From Terrimesophilobacter sp044464485 (GTDB lineage: Bacteria; Actinomycetota; Actinomycetes; Actinomycetales; Microbacteriaceae), in contig JBIQLG010000014.1 in assembly GCA_044464485.1 (NCBI GenBank), forward strand, positions 1-62,032: a stretch of 62,032 nucleotides of DNA, given 5' to 3'. Each line of letters opens with the position of its first letter. Position 1 is the first letter of the stretch. A program made the translations under genes and the position numbers. The notes under the pieces were generated by a model. That model was given only the letters and a program-made list of their open reading frames with translations. It searched no databases and was not told the DNA's origin. Below are positions 51,041 through 59,046 of the stretch, piece after piece.

Positions 51041-51436
51041 ATGACCGCGGAAGAGGAAGAGCAGAGCACCCTCGGCAGACTTGGCCGCGAAATCGAGCTG
51101 CTGGCGTCCTCCGCGCTCGAACGTGCAGAGGAATCCGACGATCTCTTCGACAGGGCGGCGGTGCTCAGAGACAACGCGATGGGGATTATCTACGACGGCG
51201 ACGGGTCGAGCGATGAGGAGCGCATCGGGCGTCTTCTCGCGCTTGTGCCCGCGCTCCTGACCGTGGTCGAGGAGGCGCGGGACACAATAGGGCGCCTGCG
51301 TGAGCTGGCGGGTGAAACGGATCCGGAGAAAGCGATCAGTCCGTGGGATGCGGCCGGCCGCACAGCGCCGGCCCGGCCCCTGTGGCGCGGTCAGGGTGCG
51401 GATCAGTCGCCCGACCGACAGAACGGCGACAGCTAG
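51041..51436 (+). CDS. Acidic helical protein, 131 residues, unknown function
   Basis: Rich in Glu and Leu (GRLGREIELLASSALERAEE; LTVVEEARDTIGRLRELAG), probably helical and cytoplasmic, with a proline/glutamine tail. No family recognised. The ribosome site is odd: AGGAGG at 51016-51021 serves a six-codon reading frame (ATG 51024) whose TGA overlaps this ATG. Translation may thus be coupled to that minicistron. It overlaps the convergent DUF4349 gene by four bases. Confidence 0.65.
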   Translation: MTAEEEEQSTLGRLGREIELLASSALERAEESDDLFDRAAVLRDNAMGIIYDGDGSSDEERIGRLLALVPALLTVVEEARDTIGRLRELAGETDPEKAISPWDAAGRTAPARPLWRGQGADQSPDRQNGDS

Positions 51437-52332
51437 TTCTGCAGGGTCTGCGATGTCTGTTCCGAGGAGGTGACAGATTTTGCCGTGCGGCGTCGGAGGG
51501 CCAGCGTCACCCACAACAGAACGATCACCGTCACAACCCCCGCAGCGACGAGCCACGGCACGAGTACTCCGACCGCAACCAGGACGCCAGCCCAGAACGC
51601 CACAAAGGCATTCCACCCGGTAACCAAACCAGACCAGAAAGTGTCGGGCGCGGTCGCCGGAGTGTCACGCTCGGAAATGAGATTGACGTTGACCGTGGAA
51701 AGCTGGACCTGGTCGTCGAGGTAGCGTTTTTGAGCCTGCAGGCTTTCCAGTTCTGCCTGCCTCTGCGAGAGCGTGGTTTCCACCGCGAGCAGGTTCTCGG
51801 TGGTTGTTGCCTGCGACATGAGCGTCAGAAGCCGGTCCACCGAAGTTTGAAGCGACGTAATTCTCGCCGCGAGGTCCGTCGACTCTGCGGTGACATCAAC
51901 GGCGTTGATCGATGTGCTCTGTGGCACGCCGAGCTTCTTGAGTGCGTCGAGAGCCTGAGTGAGCTTCGCAGCAGGGATGCGCAAGGTTAGCTGTGCGCTA
52001 CCCGGATTGCGCTCGGTGGCCGTCGTCTCCGTGCGGTATGAGACCGTGCCGCCGAACTTCCCCGCGATGTCGGATGCGGCATCCGCAGCGGTTGCCGGTG
52101 CGTCTACGGTGACCGTGAGATCCACCGTTGTAATGATCTGCAGCCCCGCGACATCCGTTTTAGCCTCACCCGAGACGGTACCGACGGAGTCCGTGCCGCC
52201 GCCCTCAATGCTTTGCGGCTGGGGCGCAGAAAAATCGTGCTGGGCTCCGCTCATCGAGTCTGCAGCACCGGCACATCCCGTAAGCAGAAGAGCGGAAACG
52301 GCGAGGGTTGTCGTGATCAGGATTCGTCTCAT
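51433..52332 (-). CDS. DUF4349-domain lipoprotein
   Basis: 299 residues. Signal peptide with lipobox LLLTGC (residues ~16-21). The DUF4349 region runs from about residue 65 to 270: DLTVTVDAPATAADAASDIA, a coiled-coil (ENLLAVETTLSQRQAELESL) with ALDALKKLGVPQST before it, and a terminal membrane helix pair (FWAGVLVAVGVLVPWLVAAG). The C-terminal tail is charged and cytoplasmic. A role in envelope biology is likely but unproven. It is convergent with the acidic helical protein gene. Confidence 0.88.
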   Translation of the reverse strand: MRRILITTTLAVSALLLTGCAGAADSMSGAQHDFSAPQPQSIEGGGTDSVGTVSGEAKTDVAGLQIITTVDLTVTVDAPATAADAASDIAGKFGGTVSYRTETTATERNPGSAQLTLRIPAAKLTQALDALKKLGVPQSTSINAVDVTAESTDLAARITSLQTSVDRLLTLMSQATTTENLLAVETTLSQRQAELESLQAQKRYLDDQVQLSTVNVNLISERDTPATAPDTFWSGLVTGWNAFVAFWAGVLVAVGVLVPWLVAAGVVTVIVLLWVTLALRRRTAKSVTSSEQTSQTLQN

Positions 52333-52513
52333 GCGCTCACCATATCCGTAGGTTCGCGCGGCGCACTACCCAACGTTTTGCACGACTCGCGCGTCACCTC
52401 CATTTGGTGTCGGATGAGAGACGACTGAGAGAAGGCTGAGTACACAGAGTTTTCTCGTTGTGAAAACGTAGTGTCGAAGAGCTAAAGATATCCGCCAATG
52501 AAATGAGGACGCC

Positions 52514-52732
52514 ATGGGAATGTTCGATAACGCCAAAGACGCCGCAGAAGCCACTGGCGAGAAAGTCGGCGAATGGGCCGACGACATGAAGGAGCGCGCG
52601 GGCGACAAGATCGACGAATTGAAGTCCGAAGCGGAAGTCAAGAAGGCAGAAGCCGAAGTCAAGAAGGCAGAAGCTGAGCGTGACGCCACCAGGGCCAAGA
52701 ACGAGTACAAAGAAGAACTGCGCGACAACTGA
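52514..52732 (+). CDS. Small hydrophilic CsbD-like coiled-coil protein
   Basis: 72 residues, lysine/glutamate/alanine-rich, fully helical by eye. It contains an internal 11-residue repeat (EAEVKKAEAEVKKAEAE). The start MGMFDNAKDAAEATGEKVG resembles CsbD/LEA-like stress proteins. ATGAGG-type ribosome site (AAATGAGGACGCC) precedes the ATG. A strong terminator follows. Function is inferred as stress-related only by composition. Confidence 0.72.
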   Translation: MGMFDNAKDAAEATGEKVGEWADDMKERAGDKIDELKSEAEVKKAEAEVKKAEAERDATRAKNEYKEELRDN

Positions 52733-52745
52733 CACCTGACACGTG

Positions 52746-52771
52746 AAGGCACCGGCAACCGCCGGTGCCTT
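52746..52771 (+). terminator. Stem-loop terminator after the small stress-like protein gene
   Basis: AAGGCACCGGC pairs perfectly with GCCGGTGCCTT around AACC, followed by TGCCTTTG. It lies 14 bases after the stop codon. Its 3' arm is repeated downstream. Confidence 0.85.
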
Positions 52772-52832
52772 TGCCTTTGCCGGTGCCTGCGCCGGTGCCT
52801 TTTCCGGTGCCTCTGCCTTTGCGACGAGGGTC
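52761..52832 (+). repeat. Hexanucleotide-periodic repeat copying the terminator arm
   Basis: GCCGGTGCCT recurs at 52761, 52779, 52791 and (as TCCGGTGCCT) 52803, within a GCCNNN hexamer array. It fills the gap before the hydrolase gene and keeps an open frame, but looks like slippage expansion rather than coding sequence. Confidence 0.7.
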
Positions 52833-52881
52833 AGCAGCCCGCCCACGGCATTCTCGGGAACGGGTGGGCGATACTGAAAGC

Positions 52882-53667
52882 ATGGGGTTTCTCGACTGGT
52901 TCCGGCGCAGGACTCCTCCGCTCCTTCACATAGCGGGGGATGAAGGCGAGGGTCCGGCGGTCGTGCTCGTGCACGGCATTGCGTCGTCGTCTGTCACGTT
53001 CGAACTCCTCATTCCGCGACTCGTGGAGCACCATCGCGCCATCACGATCGACCTCCTGGGATTTGGGAAGTCGCCGTCGCCCAAGGGTGCGCAGTACACG
53101 ATGGAAGAGCACGTTGACGCACTCGCTCGCACGATCGATTCGCTTGGCCTCAAAGAGAAGTTCGTCTTGGTCGGCCACTCGATGGGCGGCCTCATCGCCG
53201 CGCGTTACGGCGCCACCCACCACACGAGATTGTCGAAGCTCGTTCTCGTGAGCCCGCCCGTCTACGTGCATCCGGATGCCATCGGCAACCCACGCGATCG
53301 CGCCAGAACCGATCTTCACCTCCGCGCCTACGATTACCTGAGGTCCAACAAGCGTTTCACGATGCGTAATGCGGCCATGCTTTCCAGGCTTTCGCCGATC
53401 AAGAATGTGCTCGAGGTGACGGAGCGCAACTGGAACGCGTTCGTGTTGTCGCTCAAAAACCTCATCGAGTCCCAAACCACCATCAGCGACCTTGCCGCCG
53501 TGACGGTTCCCGTGGAGGTTATCTACGGAACCCTGGACCCGTTCCTCACGCCCGCGGGTCTGCGCATTGTGACGCAACTGCGGAACGTGACGATCCACAA
53601 GGTGGAGGCGAACGATCACATCATCCGGCACCGGATGGCTCGGGTCGTCGCGACCGCGATCGGCTGA
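52882..53667 (+). CDS. Alpha/beta hydrolase
   Basis: About 261 residues. Catalytic landmarks: oxyanion region VVLVHGIASSS, nucleophile elbow VLVGHSMGGLIAA (Ser in GHSMGG), acid in VIYGTLDPFLTP, and histidine in VEANDHIIRH. The lid region between strands 6 and 7 carries basic residues. Substrate unknown. ATG 52882 is used; the repeat-derived frame upstream is not considered part of the protein. The gene is followed after 22 bases by an aldo/keto reductase. Confidence 0.88.
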   Translation: MGFLDWFRRRTPPLLHIAGDEGEGPAVVLVHGIASSSVTFELLIPRLVEHHRAITIDLLGFGKSPSPKGAQYTMEEHVDALARTIDSLGLKEKFVLVGHSMGGLIAARYGATHHTRLSKLVLVSPPVYVHPDAIGNPRDRARTDLHLRAYDYLRSNKRFTMRNAAMLSRLSPIKNVLEVTERNWNAFVLSLKNLIESQTTISDLAAVTVPVEVIYGTLDPFLTPAGLRIVTQLRNVTIHKVEANDHIIRHRMARVVATAIG

Positions 53668-53689
53668 CGGACGCGCATAGGCTGGCGTC

Positions 53690-54676
53690 ATGAAGATCAA
53701 TGTGATGGAGCGCTCGGGGGTAGCCGTTTCGGCAATCGGTCTCGGAACCTGGCAACTCGGCGCCGACTGGGGCGAGGTCGACGAAGCGGATGCCCGAGCC
53801 GTGCTGGATGCGGCCGTCGAAGGCGGAGTGAGCTTCTTCGACACCGCGGATGTCTACGGCGACGGTCGAAGCGAAACGATCATCGGTGGCTACCTCGCCG
53901 ACCACCCCGAGCTCGACGTGTTCGTCGCCACGAAGATGGGTAGGCGCGTCGAGCAGGACCCTGCGAATTACACCCTGGCAAACTTTCGGACCTGGACAGA
54001 TCGGTCACGCCGCAACCTGCGCATGGACACGCTGCCTCTCGTGCAGTTGCACTGCCCGCCGACGCCCGTGTACTCGATGGACAGGGTCTTCGATGACCTG
54101 GACACGCTCGTCGTGGATGGCGCTATCGCTCGCTACGGAGTGAGCGTCGAGACGACCGCGGAGGCGCTCGCGGCAATCGCCCGCCCGCGAGTCGCGAGCG
54201 TGCAGATCATCCTCAACGCGTTTCGTTTGAAGCCGCTCGACGACGTGCTTCCGGAGGCCCATGCAGCCGGCGTCGGAATCATTGCGCGCGTACCGCTGGC
54301 ATCCGGGCTCCTCAGCGGACGCTACAGCGCGGACACCACCTTCGCCGCCGACGACCACCGCACGTTCAACCGGCACGGAGAATCGTTCGATGTTGGCGAA
54401 ACTTTCTCCGGTGTCGATTTCGAGAAGGGCGTCGAGGCCGCGCAGGAATTTGCGAGGCTCGCTGCTGAGTACGGGCTCCAGCCTGCGACCGCGGCGCTCG
54501 CCTGGGTGTCCCAACTCGACGGCGTGAGCAGCGTCATCCCTGGCGCCCGCAGCGCCGAGCAGGCACGGGCCAATGCCCAGGCGGGCGCAGTTCCTGCGCT
54601 CGGCCAGGAGTTCACCGATCAGGTTACCGCCCTGTACGACCGCTACTTTCGCGAGGCGATTCACCCTCGGTGGTGA
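53690..54676 (+). CDS. Aldo/keto reductase
   Basis: 328 residues, TIM-barrel AKR. Catalytic tetrad blocks are visible: FFDTADVYGDGRSE (Asp, Tyr), VFVATKMGRR (Lys), LVQLHCPPTP (His). The NADPH-binding C-terminal segment is DGVSSVIPGARSAEQARAN. It reduces aldehydes or ketones; the substrate is unknown. Spacing suggests co-transcription with the hydrolase gene. Confidence 0.92.
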   Translation: MKINVMERSGVAVSAIGLGTWQLGADWGEVDEADARAVLDAAVEGGVSFFDTADVYGDGRSETIIGGYLADHPELDVFVATKMGRRVEQDPANYTLANFRTWTDRSRRNLRMDTLPLVQLHCPPTPVYSMDRVFDDLDTLVVDGAIARYGVSVETTAEALAAIARPRVASVQIILNAFRLKPLDDVLPEAHAAGVGIIARVPLASGLLSGRYSADTTFAADDHRTFNRHGESFDVGETFSGVDFEKGVEAAQEFARLAAEYGLQPATAALAWVSQLDGVSSVIPGARSAEQARANAQAGAVPALGQEFTDQVTALYDRYFREAIHPRW

Positions 54677-54742
54677 TCGACGAGACGCCGCCATTGGGTG
54701 GCCGCGACGAGATGCTGTGAGCGCGGCGCTTGCACAATTCCG

Positions 54743-54787
54743 ACTCACGCTATATCGTGAGTCTTGACAACGCGATATAGCGTGAGT
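54743..54787. promoter_or_regulatory. 15-bp perfect inverted repeat overlapping a promoter, upstream of MFS gene
   Basis: ACTCACGCTATATCG (54743-54757) and CGATATAGCGTGAGT (54773-54787) are perfect inverses with a 15-base spacer that carries TTGACA (54764-54769). The left half is itself a palindrome, ACTCACG-CTATAT-CGTGAGT. The TATA-rich core resembles operators of PadR-type repressors. No regulator gene is adjacent. Confidence 0.7.
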
Positions 54788-54809
54788 TTTCTTTCACGGA
54801 ACGGCGGGG

Positions 54810-56174
54810 ATGATGGCAGTGACCAACCCAACGGACCCCGCAAAGGCGAGCCTCGGCCCCGCCTTCGCGAATCTCTTCACCGCCAACATCGCGAGCAGCC
54901 TCGGCGACGGCATCGCGCGCACCGCGATCCCGCTGCTCGCCGTGCAGGTCACCCTCGATCCGCTTCTCATCTCCGGCATTGCCGCGCTTGCGATGCTGCC
55001 GTGGCTGCTCTTCGCCATTCCCGCCGGCATCCTCATCGACCGCATCGACCGGAGGGCCGCCCTCGCCCTCGCCAACGGCGTGCGCACCCTGCTCGGCGTA
55101 CTGCTCTTCATCGTCACGGCCACCGGCAATCTCACGATCTGGTGGCTGTACCTCATCATCTTCATCTACGGGATCTTCGAGACCGTGTACGACGGGGCCA
55201 TCCGTGCGGTGCCGCCGAGCATCCTCAAAAAGGCTCAACTGCCGCGCGCGAACTCGCTCATCGAGGCGGGGGAACAGGTCATTCAGAACTTCGTTTCCGG
55301 GCCTATCACGTCACTGCTCTTCGCAGTGTCGGTGCTCATCCCGCTCGGCGCCAACGTCGCAGTGTACGGGCTCGCCGTCGTGCTCGCCATCCTCCTGCCG
55401 AAGGCCGCATCGGGGCGGCAGTTCGCGACGGCGCACGCTGCGGCCAATCCGGCCTCGGCCGTGCCGTGGCACCGTCAGTTCGTCGACGGGCTGCACTTCA
55501 TCATGGCGAACAAACAACTGAAGACCCTGTGGTTCCTCAGCACCTTCAGCGGGCTGTGCGTCTCGATCGCCACGGCAAGCCTCGTGCTCTACCTCGTGGA
55601 CCGGCTGCAACTTCCGGAAGCGCTCTTCGGCGTGTACATGCTCACCGGTGCAGTCGGTGGGATCGGCGCGTCGATGATCGCCGCTCGCGTGAAGGCGCGC
55701 CTGGGCACCGGCCTGAGCGTCGCCATCGGCAACCTCGTCGCATCCGTCGCCATCGTCGCCGTCGGGGTGTTCCCGAACCTGTGGGCGGTCGGCGTCGCGT
55801 GGGTCTTCATCTCCGCGGGCATCACGGTGTGGAACATTCTCGTGATGTCGCTTCGGCAGAGCATCATCCCCGGCCGCCTGCTCGGTCGAGTGCACGGCAC
55901 GTGGCGCACGCTCCTGTGGGGGACCATGCCGATCGGGTCAGTCATCGGCGGGCTCATCGGGCGCATCGACCTCACCCTTCCGTTCATCATCGGCGGCGGG
56001 CTCGCGGCCATCGCGGGAATCATCTGGTTTCGATTCCTCATGACCCTTCCGAATCCTGAGGATGTCGACAACGGTGACGATGCCTCTCTGGGGGCCGCGA
56101 CGGGTGCCGGACCTGCGGATCCGACGGGCACGCTCGCGGATGCCGGCCCCACGGATCCGGTGATCCTCGAGTAG
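54810..56174 (+). CDS. MFS transporter (drug-efflux-like)
   Basis: 454 residues with about twelve helices; LFTANIASSLGDGIARTAIPL is typical of MFS_3-type exporters. The loop-2 motif IDRIDRRAALALANG and IPGRLLGRVHGTWRTLLW are present. The C-terminal ~45 residues are acidic and repetitive (GPADPTGTLADAGPTDPVILE), and the codons for the last residues plus the stop are part of a downstream 38-bp tandem repeat. Export of a toxic compound, under the upstream inverted-repeat operator, is the likely role. Confidence 0.88.
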   Translation: MMAVTNPTDPAKASLGPAFANLFTANIASSLGDGIARTAIPLLAVQVTLDPLLISGIAALAMLPWLLFAIPAGILIDRIDRRAALALANGVRTLLGVLLFIVTATGNLTIWWLYLIIFIYGIFETVYDGAIRAVPPSILKKAQLPRANSLIEAGEQVIQNFVSGPITSLLFAVSVLIPLGANVAVYGLAVVLAILLPKAASGRQFATAHAAANPASAVPWHRQFVDGLHFIMANKQLKTLWFLSTFSGLCVSIATASLVLYLVDRLQLPEALFGVYMLTGAVGGIGASMIAARVKARLGTGLSVAIGNLVASVAIVAVGVFPNLWAVGVAWVFISAGITVWNILVMSLRQSIIPGRLLGRVHGTWRTLLWGTMPIGSVIGGLIGRIDLTLPFIIGGGLAAIAGIIWFRFLMTLPNPEDVDNGDDASLGAATGAGPADPTGTLADAGPTDPVILE

Positions 56175-56258
56175 CGGGTTCTGGCCGCACGGATCCGGTG
56201 ATCCTCGAGTAGCGGGTTCCGGCCGCACGGGTCCGGTCGTCCTCGAGTAGCGGGCGCT
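56151..56258 (+). repeat. 38-bp tandem repeat spanning the MFS stop codon
   Basis: Units start at 56151, 56189 and 56227. Each contains ACGGATCCGGTGATCC (ACGGGTCCGGTCGTCC in the third) then TCGAGTAGCGGG. The first unit encodes the end of the MFS protein and its TAG, so the gene tail has been copied downstream. Confidence 0.85.
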
Positions 56259-56290
56259 CGCCCCACTCCCGCCGCCCAGCTGGCATCCAT

Positions 56291-56352
56291 GAGGCCGCTT
56301 GTTCCCCATGACGCCGAACGTTCGGCCTCATGGGCAACGGATACCGTCCCGG
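56291..56352. repeat. 62-bp direct repeat with a 38-bp palindrome, left copy
   Basis: The palindrome 56301-56338 has a perfect core GCCGAACGTTCGGC flanked by CCCATGA / TCATGGG and GTT / AAC. The whole 62 bp recurs at 57604-57665 in the same orientation with 9 differences. The two copies bracket the gene at 56372-57358. Confidence 0.85.
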
Positions 56353-56371
56353 CTGGCCGCATCACCTCACT

Positions 56372-57358
56372 TCACCGCAGACCGGCGGCGCGGAGCAGAT
56401 CCCGCAATCGGGCGGGCGACACTGCGACGGACCACCCCCAGCGCGCGAACCCGTGTCCCGCCGCACGCAGATCATCCTCGCGGTCCTTCTCGTCGATGAG
56501 GACTTGCTGAGGAGTGCGCCCGCTCATGTACTCCGGATCGGTGTATTTACACTTGCCATCGAATTCGCCGATGAGATTCGAGTGCGGCCACCAGAAATCG
56601 ACGAACCACACGCGCCCGCTTGCTCCGACGAGCGCCACTTGAAGTTCGGGAGCGGGAAGGCCGGCGCGGAACATGCTCACGCGGCTCACCGATTCACCTG
56701 GCCGGTCGGCGAGCCCATTGGAGAACTCGAGCGCTATGCGAGCCTTCGCCGCACCGTGAGTGGGTGGAATCCGATCGAGTTCGTTCAGGAGGTCTTCGCG
56801 CGTGACAAACGTTCGCGGCACCTCGGCGAGCGGGTGTGCGGTACGACGCAGCGCGGCATCCGCGACGGCGACCGACTGTTCCAGACTCGCGACACTTGCG
56901 ACATCGGCAACAGTCTGTGCCAGATCTGTGACGTGGAGGCCCTCGATGATCTCGATGCGCTCCGGCTCACCGGTCGTGTGGCGGAGCACAATCGACGTCG
57001 AACATCCGCCACTTTTCGGCGGCCTCGCGACGTGCACGCGCGTCGGCCACGGTCCGACCCACGGCAATCGCCAGAGGGCGGCCGCCGAATGGTGGGAGAA
57101 CGTGGCATCCGGGAGTTGGATCGCCGCAGCCATGATGACGGTGCGGTACCGTGCGTGTCGATCCAGCTCGCGCCACACATCCGATTTCATGTAGACACCG
57201 CGCGTGACAGCGACGAATTCGCCGCGCGCGACACGTCGATAAAAGGCGCTGCGCTCCGCGCCGCCCAGCATCTCGCGGACGACGGTGAACTGCTCCCGCC
57301 ACTGTGCCTGACCGAGTAGTTCGCGTTCATCGCGCAGCCCGGATGGCGTTTCGTCCAT
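56372..57358 (-). CDS. AbiEi-like/DUF559-type protein bracketed by palindromic repeats
   Basis: 328 residues. N-terminal helix-turn-helix/wing region: FVAVTRGVYMKSDVWREL, then TFSHHSAAALWRLPWVG and VHVARPPKSGGC. The middle is the AbiEi-like helical part (TDLAQTVADVASVASLEQSV). The C-terminal nuclease-like part has FVDFWWPHSNLIGEFDGKCK and REDDLRAAGHGFARWGW, a D-(x)n-ExD/K arrangement as in Vsr/DUF559 proteins. ATG 57358 is chosen because the open frame upstream (to 57622) is repeat-derived. There is no partner toxin gene. Both sides hold tandem repeats and 62-bp palindromic repeats. Role unknown; relatives are usually called AbiEi-family antitoxin-like. Confidence 0.75.
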   Translation of the reverse strand: MDETPSGLRDERELLGQAQWREQFTVVREMLGGAERSAFYRRVARGEFVAVTRGVYMKSDVWRELDRHARYRTVIMAAAIQLPDATFSHHSAAALWRLPWVGPWPTRVHVARPPKSGGCSTSIVLRHTTGEPERIEIIEGLHVTDLAQTVADVASVASLEQSVAVADAALRRTAHPLAEVPRTFVTREDLLNELDRIPPTHGAAKARIALEFSNGLADRPGESVSRVSMFRAGLPAPELQVALVGASGRVWFVDFWWPHSNLIGEFDGKCKYTDPEYMSGRTPQQVLIDEKDREDDLRAAGHGFARWGWSVAVSPARLRDLLRAAGLR

Positions 57359-57483
57359 TAGCTCATCCTCACGGCCCGGGTTGCCGCGGAGTGGGTGGTG
57401 AGTGGTTCTTGGGATGACGTGGTTGAGTTCAACGCGGTGTACGAGAGGAGGGCATTGCGAGCTCGCGGATGCAGATGCGGATG

Positions 57484-57585
57484 CGGATGCCCCGTGGCGA
57501 CGGATGCGCGGTGGCGACGGATGCCCCGTGGCGACGGATGCGCGGTGGCGACGGATGCCCCGTGGCGACGAATGCGCGGTGGAGG
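57484..57585 (+). repeat. Six 17-bp tandem repeats in strict alternation
   Basis: CGGATGCCCCGTGGCGA and CGGATGCGCGGTGGCGA alternate (starts 57484, 57501, 57518, 57535, 57552, 57569; the last is diverged), giving a 34-bp higher unit. GCGGAT hexamers precede them. They lie in the 332-base gap upstream of the AbiEi-like gene (57359-57690), which otherwise holds only the palindromic repeat. Confidence 0.88.
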
Positions 57586-57603
57586 CGGATTCCTGCCTAC
57601 CGC

Positions 57604-57665
57604 GAGGCCAATTGTTGCCCATGATGCCGAACGTTCGGCCTCATGGGTAACGAACGCCGTCACGG
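57604..57665. repeat. 62-bp direct repeat with a 38-bp palindrome, right copy
   Basis: The palindrome 57614-57651 has the same perfect core GCCGAACGTTCGGC and arms CCCATGA / TCATGGG as the left copy at 56291-56352. It ends 25 bases before the end of the convergent MFS gene. Confidence 0.85.
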
Positions 57666-57690
57666 TCGAGCGTGCCGCACGTGGCGCGCG

Positions 57691-58902
57691 CTACCGCAGT
57701 GTCTGGATGGGCTCCGTGTCGGGGATCGGACTCGAGTCGCGCCCGCGCAGATCGGGGTGCGCGCCCCGAAAGATCACGGGAACGAGGAAACCCACGAACG
57801 CGAACGCTATCGCGACCCAGAACGCGCCGGGGGAGTCGAATCCGTCGATCATGAAACCGGCGACGGCAGACCCCAGGGCGGCTCCGATGAGCTGGCCCGT
57901 GCCGACCCATCCGTAGGCTTCTGCGGTCTCGCTAAACTTCACGCTCGCCGACACGATCGTGAACATGACGGCGAGCGCGGGTGCGATCCCGAGTCCCGCG
58001 AGAGCGAGGGTGATCGACAGCCACCAGAAGTTCATGAACGCTGCCGCGCAGGCCATGCCGACAAACACACCGAACATTCTGGCGGCAAGGGCGAGCGGTC
58101 CGATCGGACGATGGCCGAAGGCGAGGCCGCCGATGAGCGAGCCGATGGCGAAGATGGATAACACAATGCCGGATTGCGCGTCCCCTTCACCGAAGGTCGC
58201 CACCACGCCTGCTTCGACGGCGGCACACGCGCCGACGAGCAGGAAGCCCGTAACGGTCGCAAGCATGACGGGCGGCCTCGTGAGTACCGCACCAATTCTG
58301 CGCCGTGCTCTTGGTATGCGAACGCGTCCCACTTCCGGAGACGAGATGAACCAAATACCGCCGGCGACCATAAAGATCAGGGCAGCCGAAATTGCCGCAA
58401 CGGGGCTGACCTGCATCGCGAGGAACGTGGCGATGACGGGGCCGGTGATCCAGATGATTTCCTGCGCGGAGGCATCCAGCGAGTAAAGCGGCGTGATCTG
58501 CGTGGAGTTCACGAGCTTGGGATAGATTGTGCGCACCGCTGGCTGTATGGGCGGATAGCTGAGCCCCGCGATCAGCCCGATCGCCATGTACAGCACCACC
58601 GGGAGCTTGGGGGCAAACGCAATGGTGCCCACCGCGGTCGCGCACACTGTCATCGTGAGAACGAGAACTTTGCGGATCCCCCACATGCCCATCCATCTGC
58701 TGGTGAGTGGCCCGGCGACTCCTTGCCCGATGCTCGTTGCGGCGAGCACGAGACCCGCCGCTCCATAGGAATGATGGATGCGTTCGATGTGAATGAGAAA
58801 CGCCAGCGAGAGCATTCCGCCTGGGAAGCGCGCAACCAATTGGGACCCCATCAAACGCGCGACTCCGCGGGTTTTGAGGAGGCTCCAATAACTGTTGTTC
58901 AC
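57691..58902 (-). CDS. MFS transporter
   Basis: 403 residues with twelve helices. Motif-A-like loop GPLTSRWMGMWGIRKVLVL follows helix 2; AIGLIAGLSYPPIQPAVRTI and GWVGTGQLIGAALGSAVAG are typical of antibiotic-efflux-like MFS proteins. The C-terminus is polar (PDLRGRDSSPIPDTEPI). Substrate unknown. It is divergent from nrdA; the ATG at 58902 is used. Confidence 0.87.
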   Translation of the reverse strand: MNNSYWSLLKTRGVARLMGSQLVARFPGGMLSLAFLIHIERIHHSYGAAGLVLAATSIGQGVAGPLTSRWMGMWGIRKVLVLTMTVCATAVGTIAFAPKLPVVLYMAIGLIAGLSYPPIQPAVRTIYPKLVNSTQITPLYSLDASAQEIIWITGPVIATFLAMQVSPVAAISAALIFMVAGGIWFISSPEVGRVRIPRARRRIGAVLTRPPVMLATVTGFLLVGACAAVEAGVVATFGEGDAQSGIVLSIFAIGSLIGGLAFGHRPIGPLALAARMFGVFVGMACAAAFMNFWWLSITLALAGLGIAPALAVMFTIVSASVKFSETAEAYGWVGTGQLIGAALGSAVAGFMIDGFDSPGAFWVAIAFAFVGFLVPVIFRGAHPDLRGRDSSPIPDTEPIQTLR

Positions 58903-59046
58903 AAGGGTAAAAGTCTATCTTCGACACCGGTGCGTCCACGCCAACGCCGAACTGCGCTGGTGCGCGCGGAGTAATCGTCGGCACGCGGTTCGTTGTCGGT
59001 GGCTGGGATGAAAATGTACTCACACGCTGTGTAAAACTCGTGCAAC

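Noticed and set aside
52765..52881. Proline-rich N-terminal extension of the alpha/beta hydrolase from a GTG in the repeat
   Set aside because: The frame is a by-product of the GCCNNN hexamer repeat; the hydrolase fold begins at the ATG at 52882.
54764..56059. 431-residue frame overlapping the MFS gene in another phase
   Set aside because: Arginine/histidine-rich out-of-phase shadow of a clear twelve-helix transporter.
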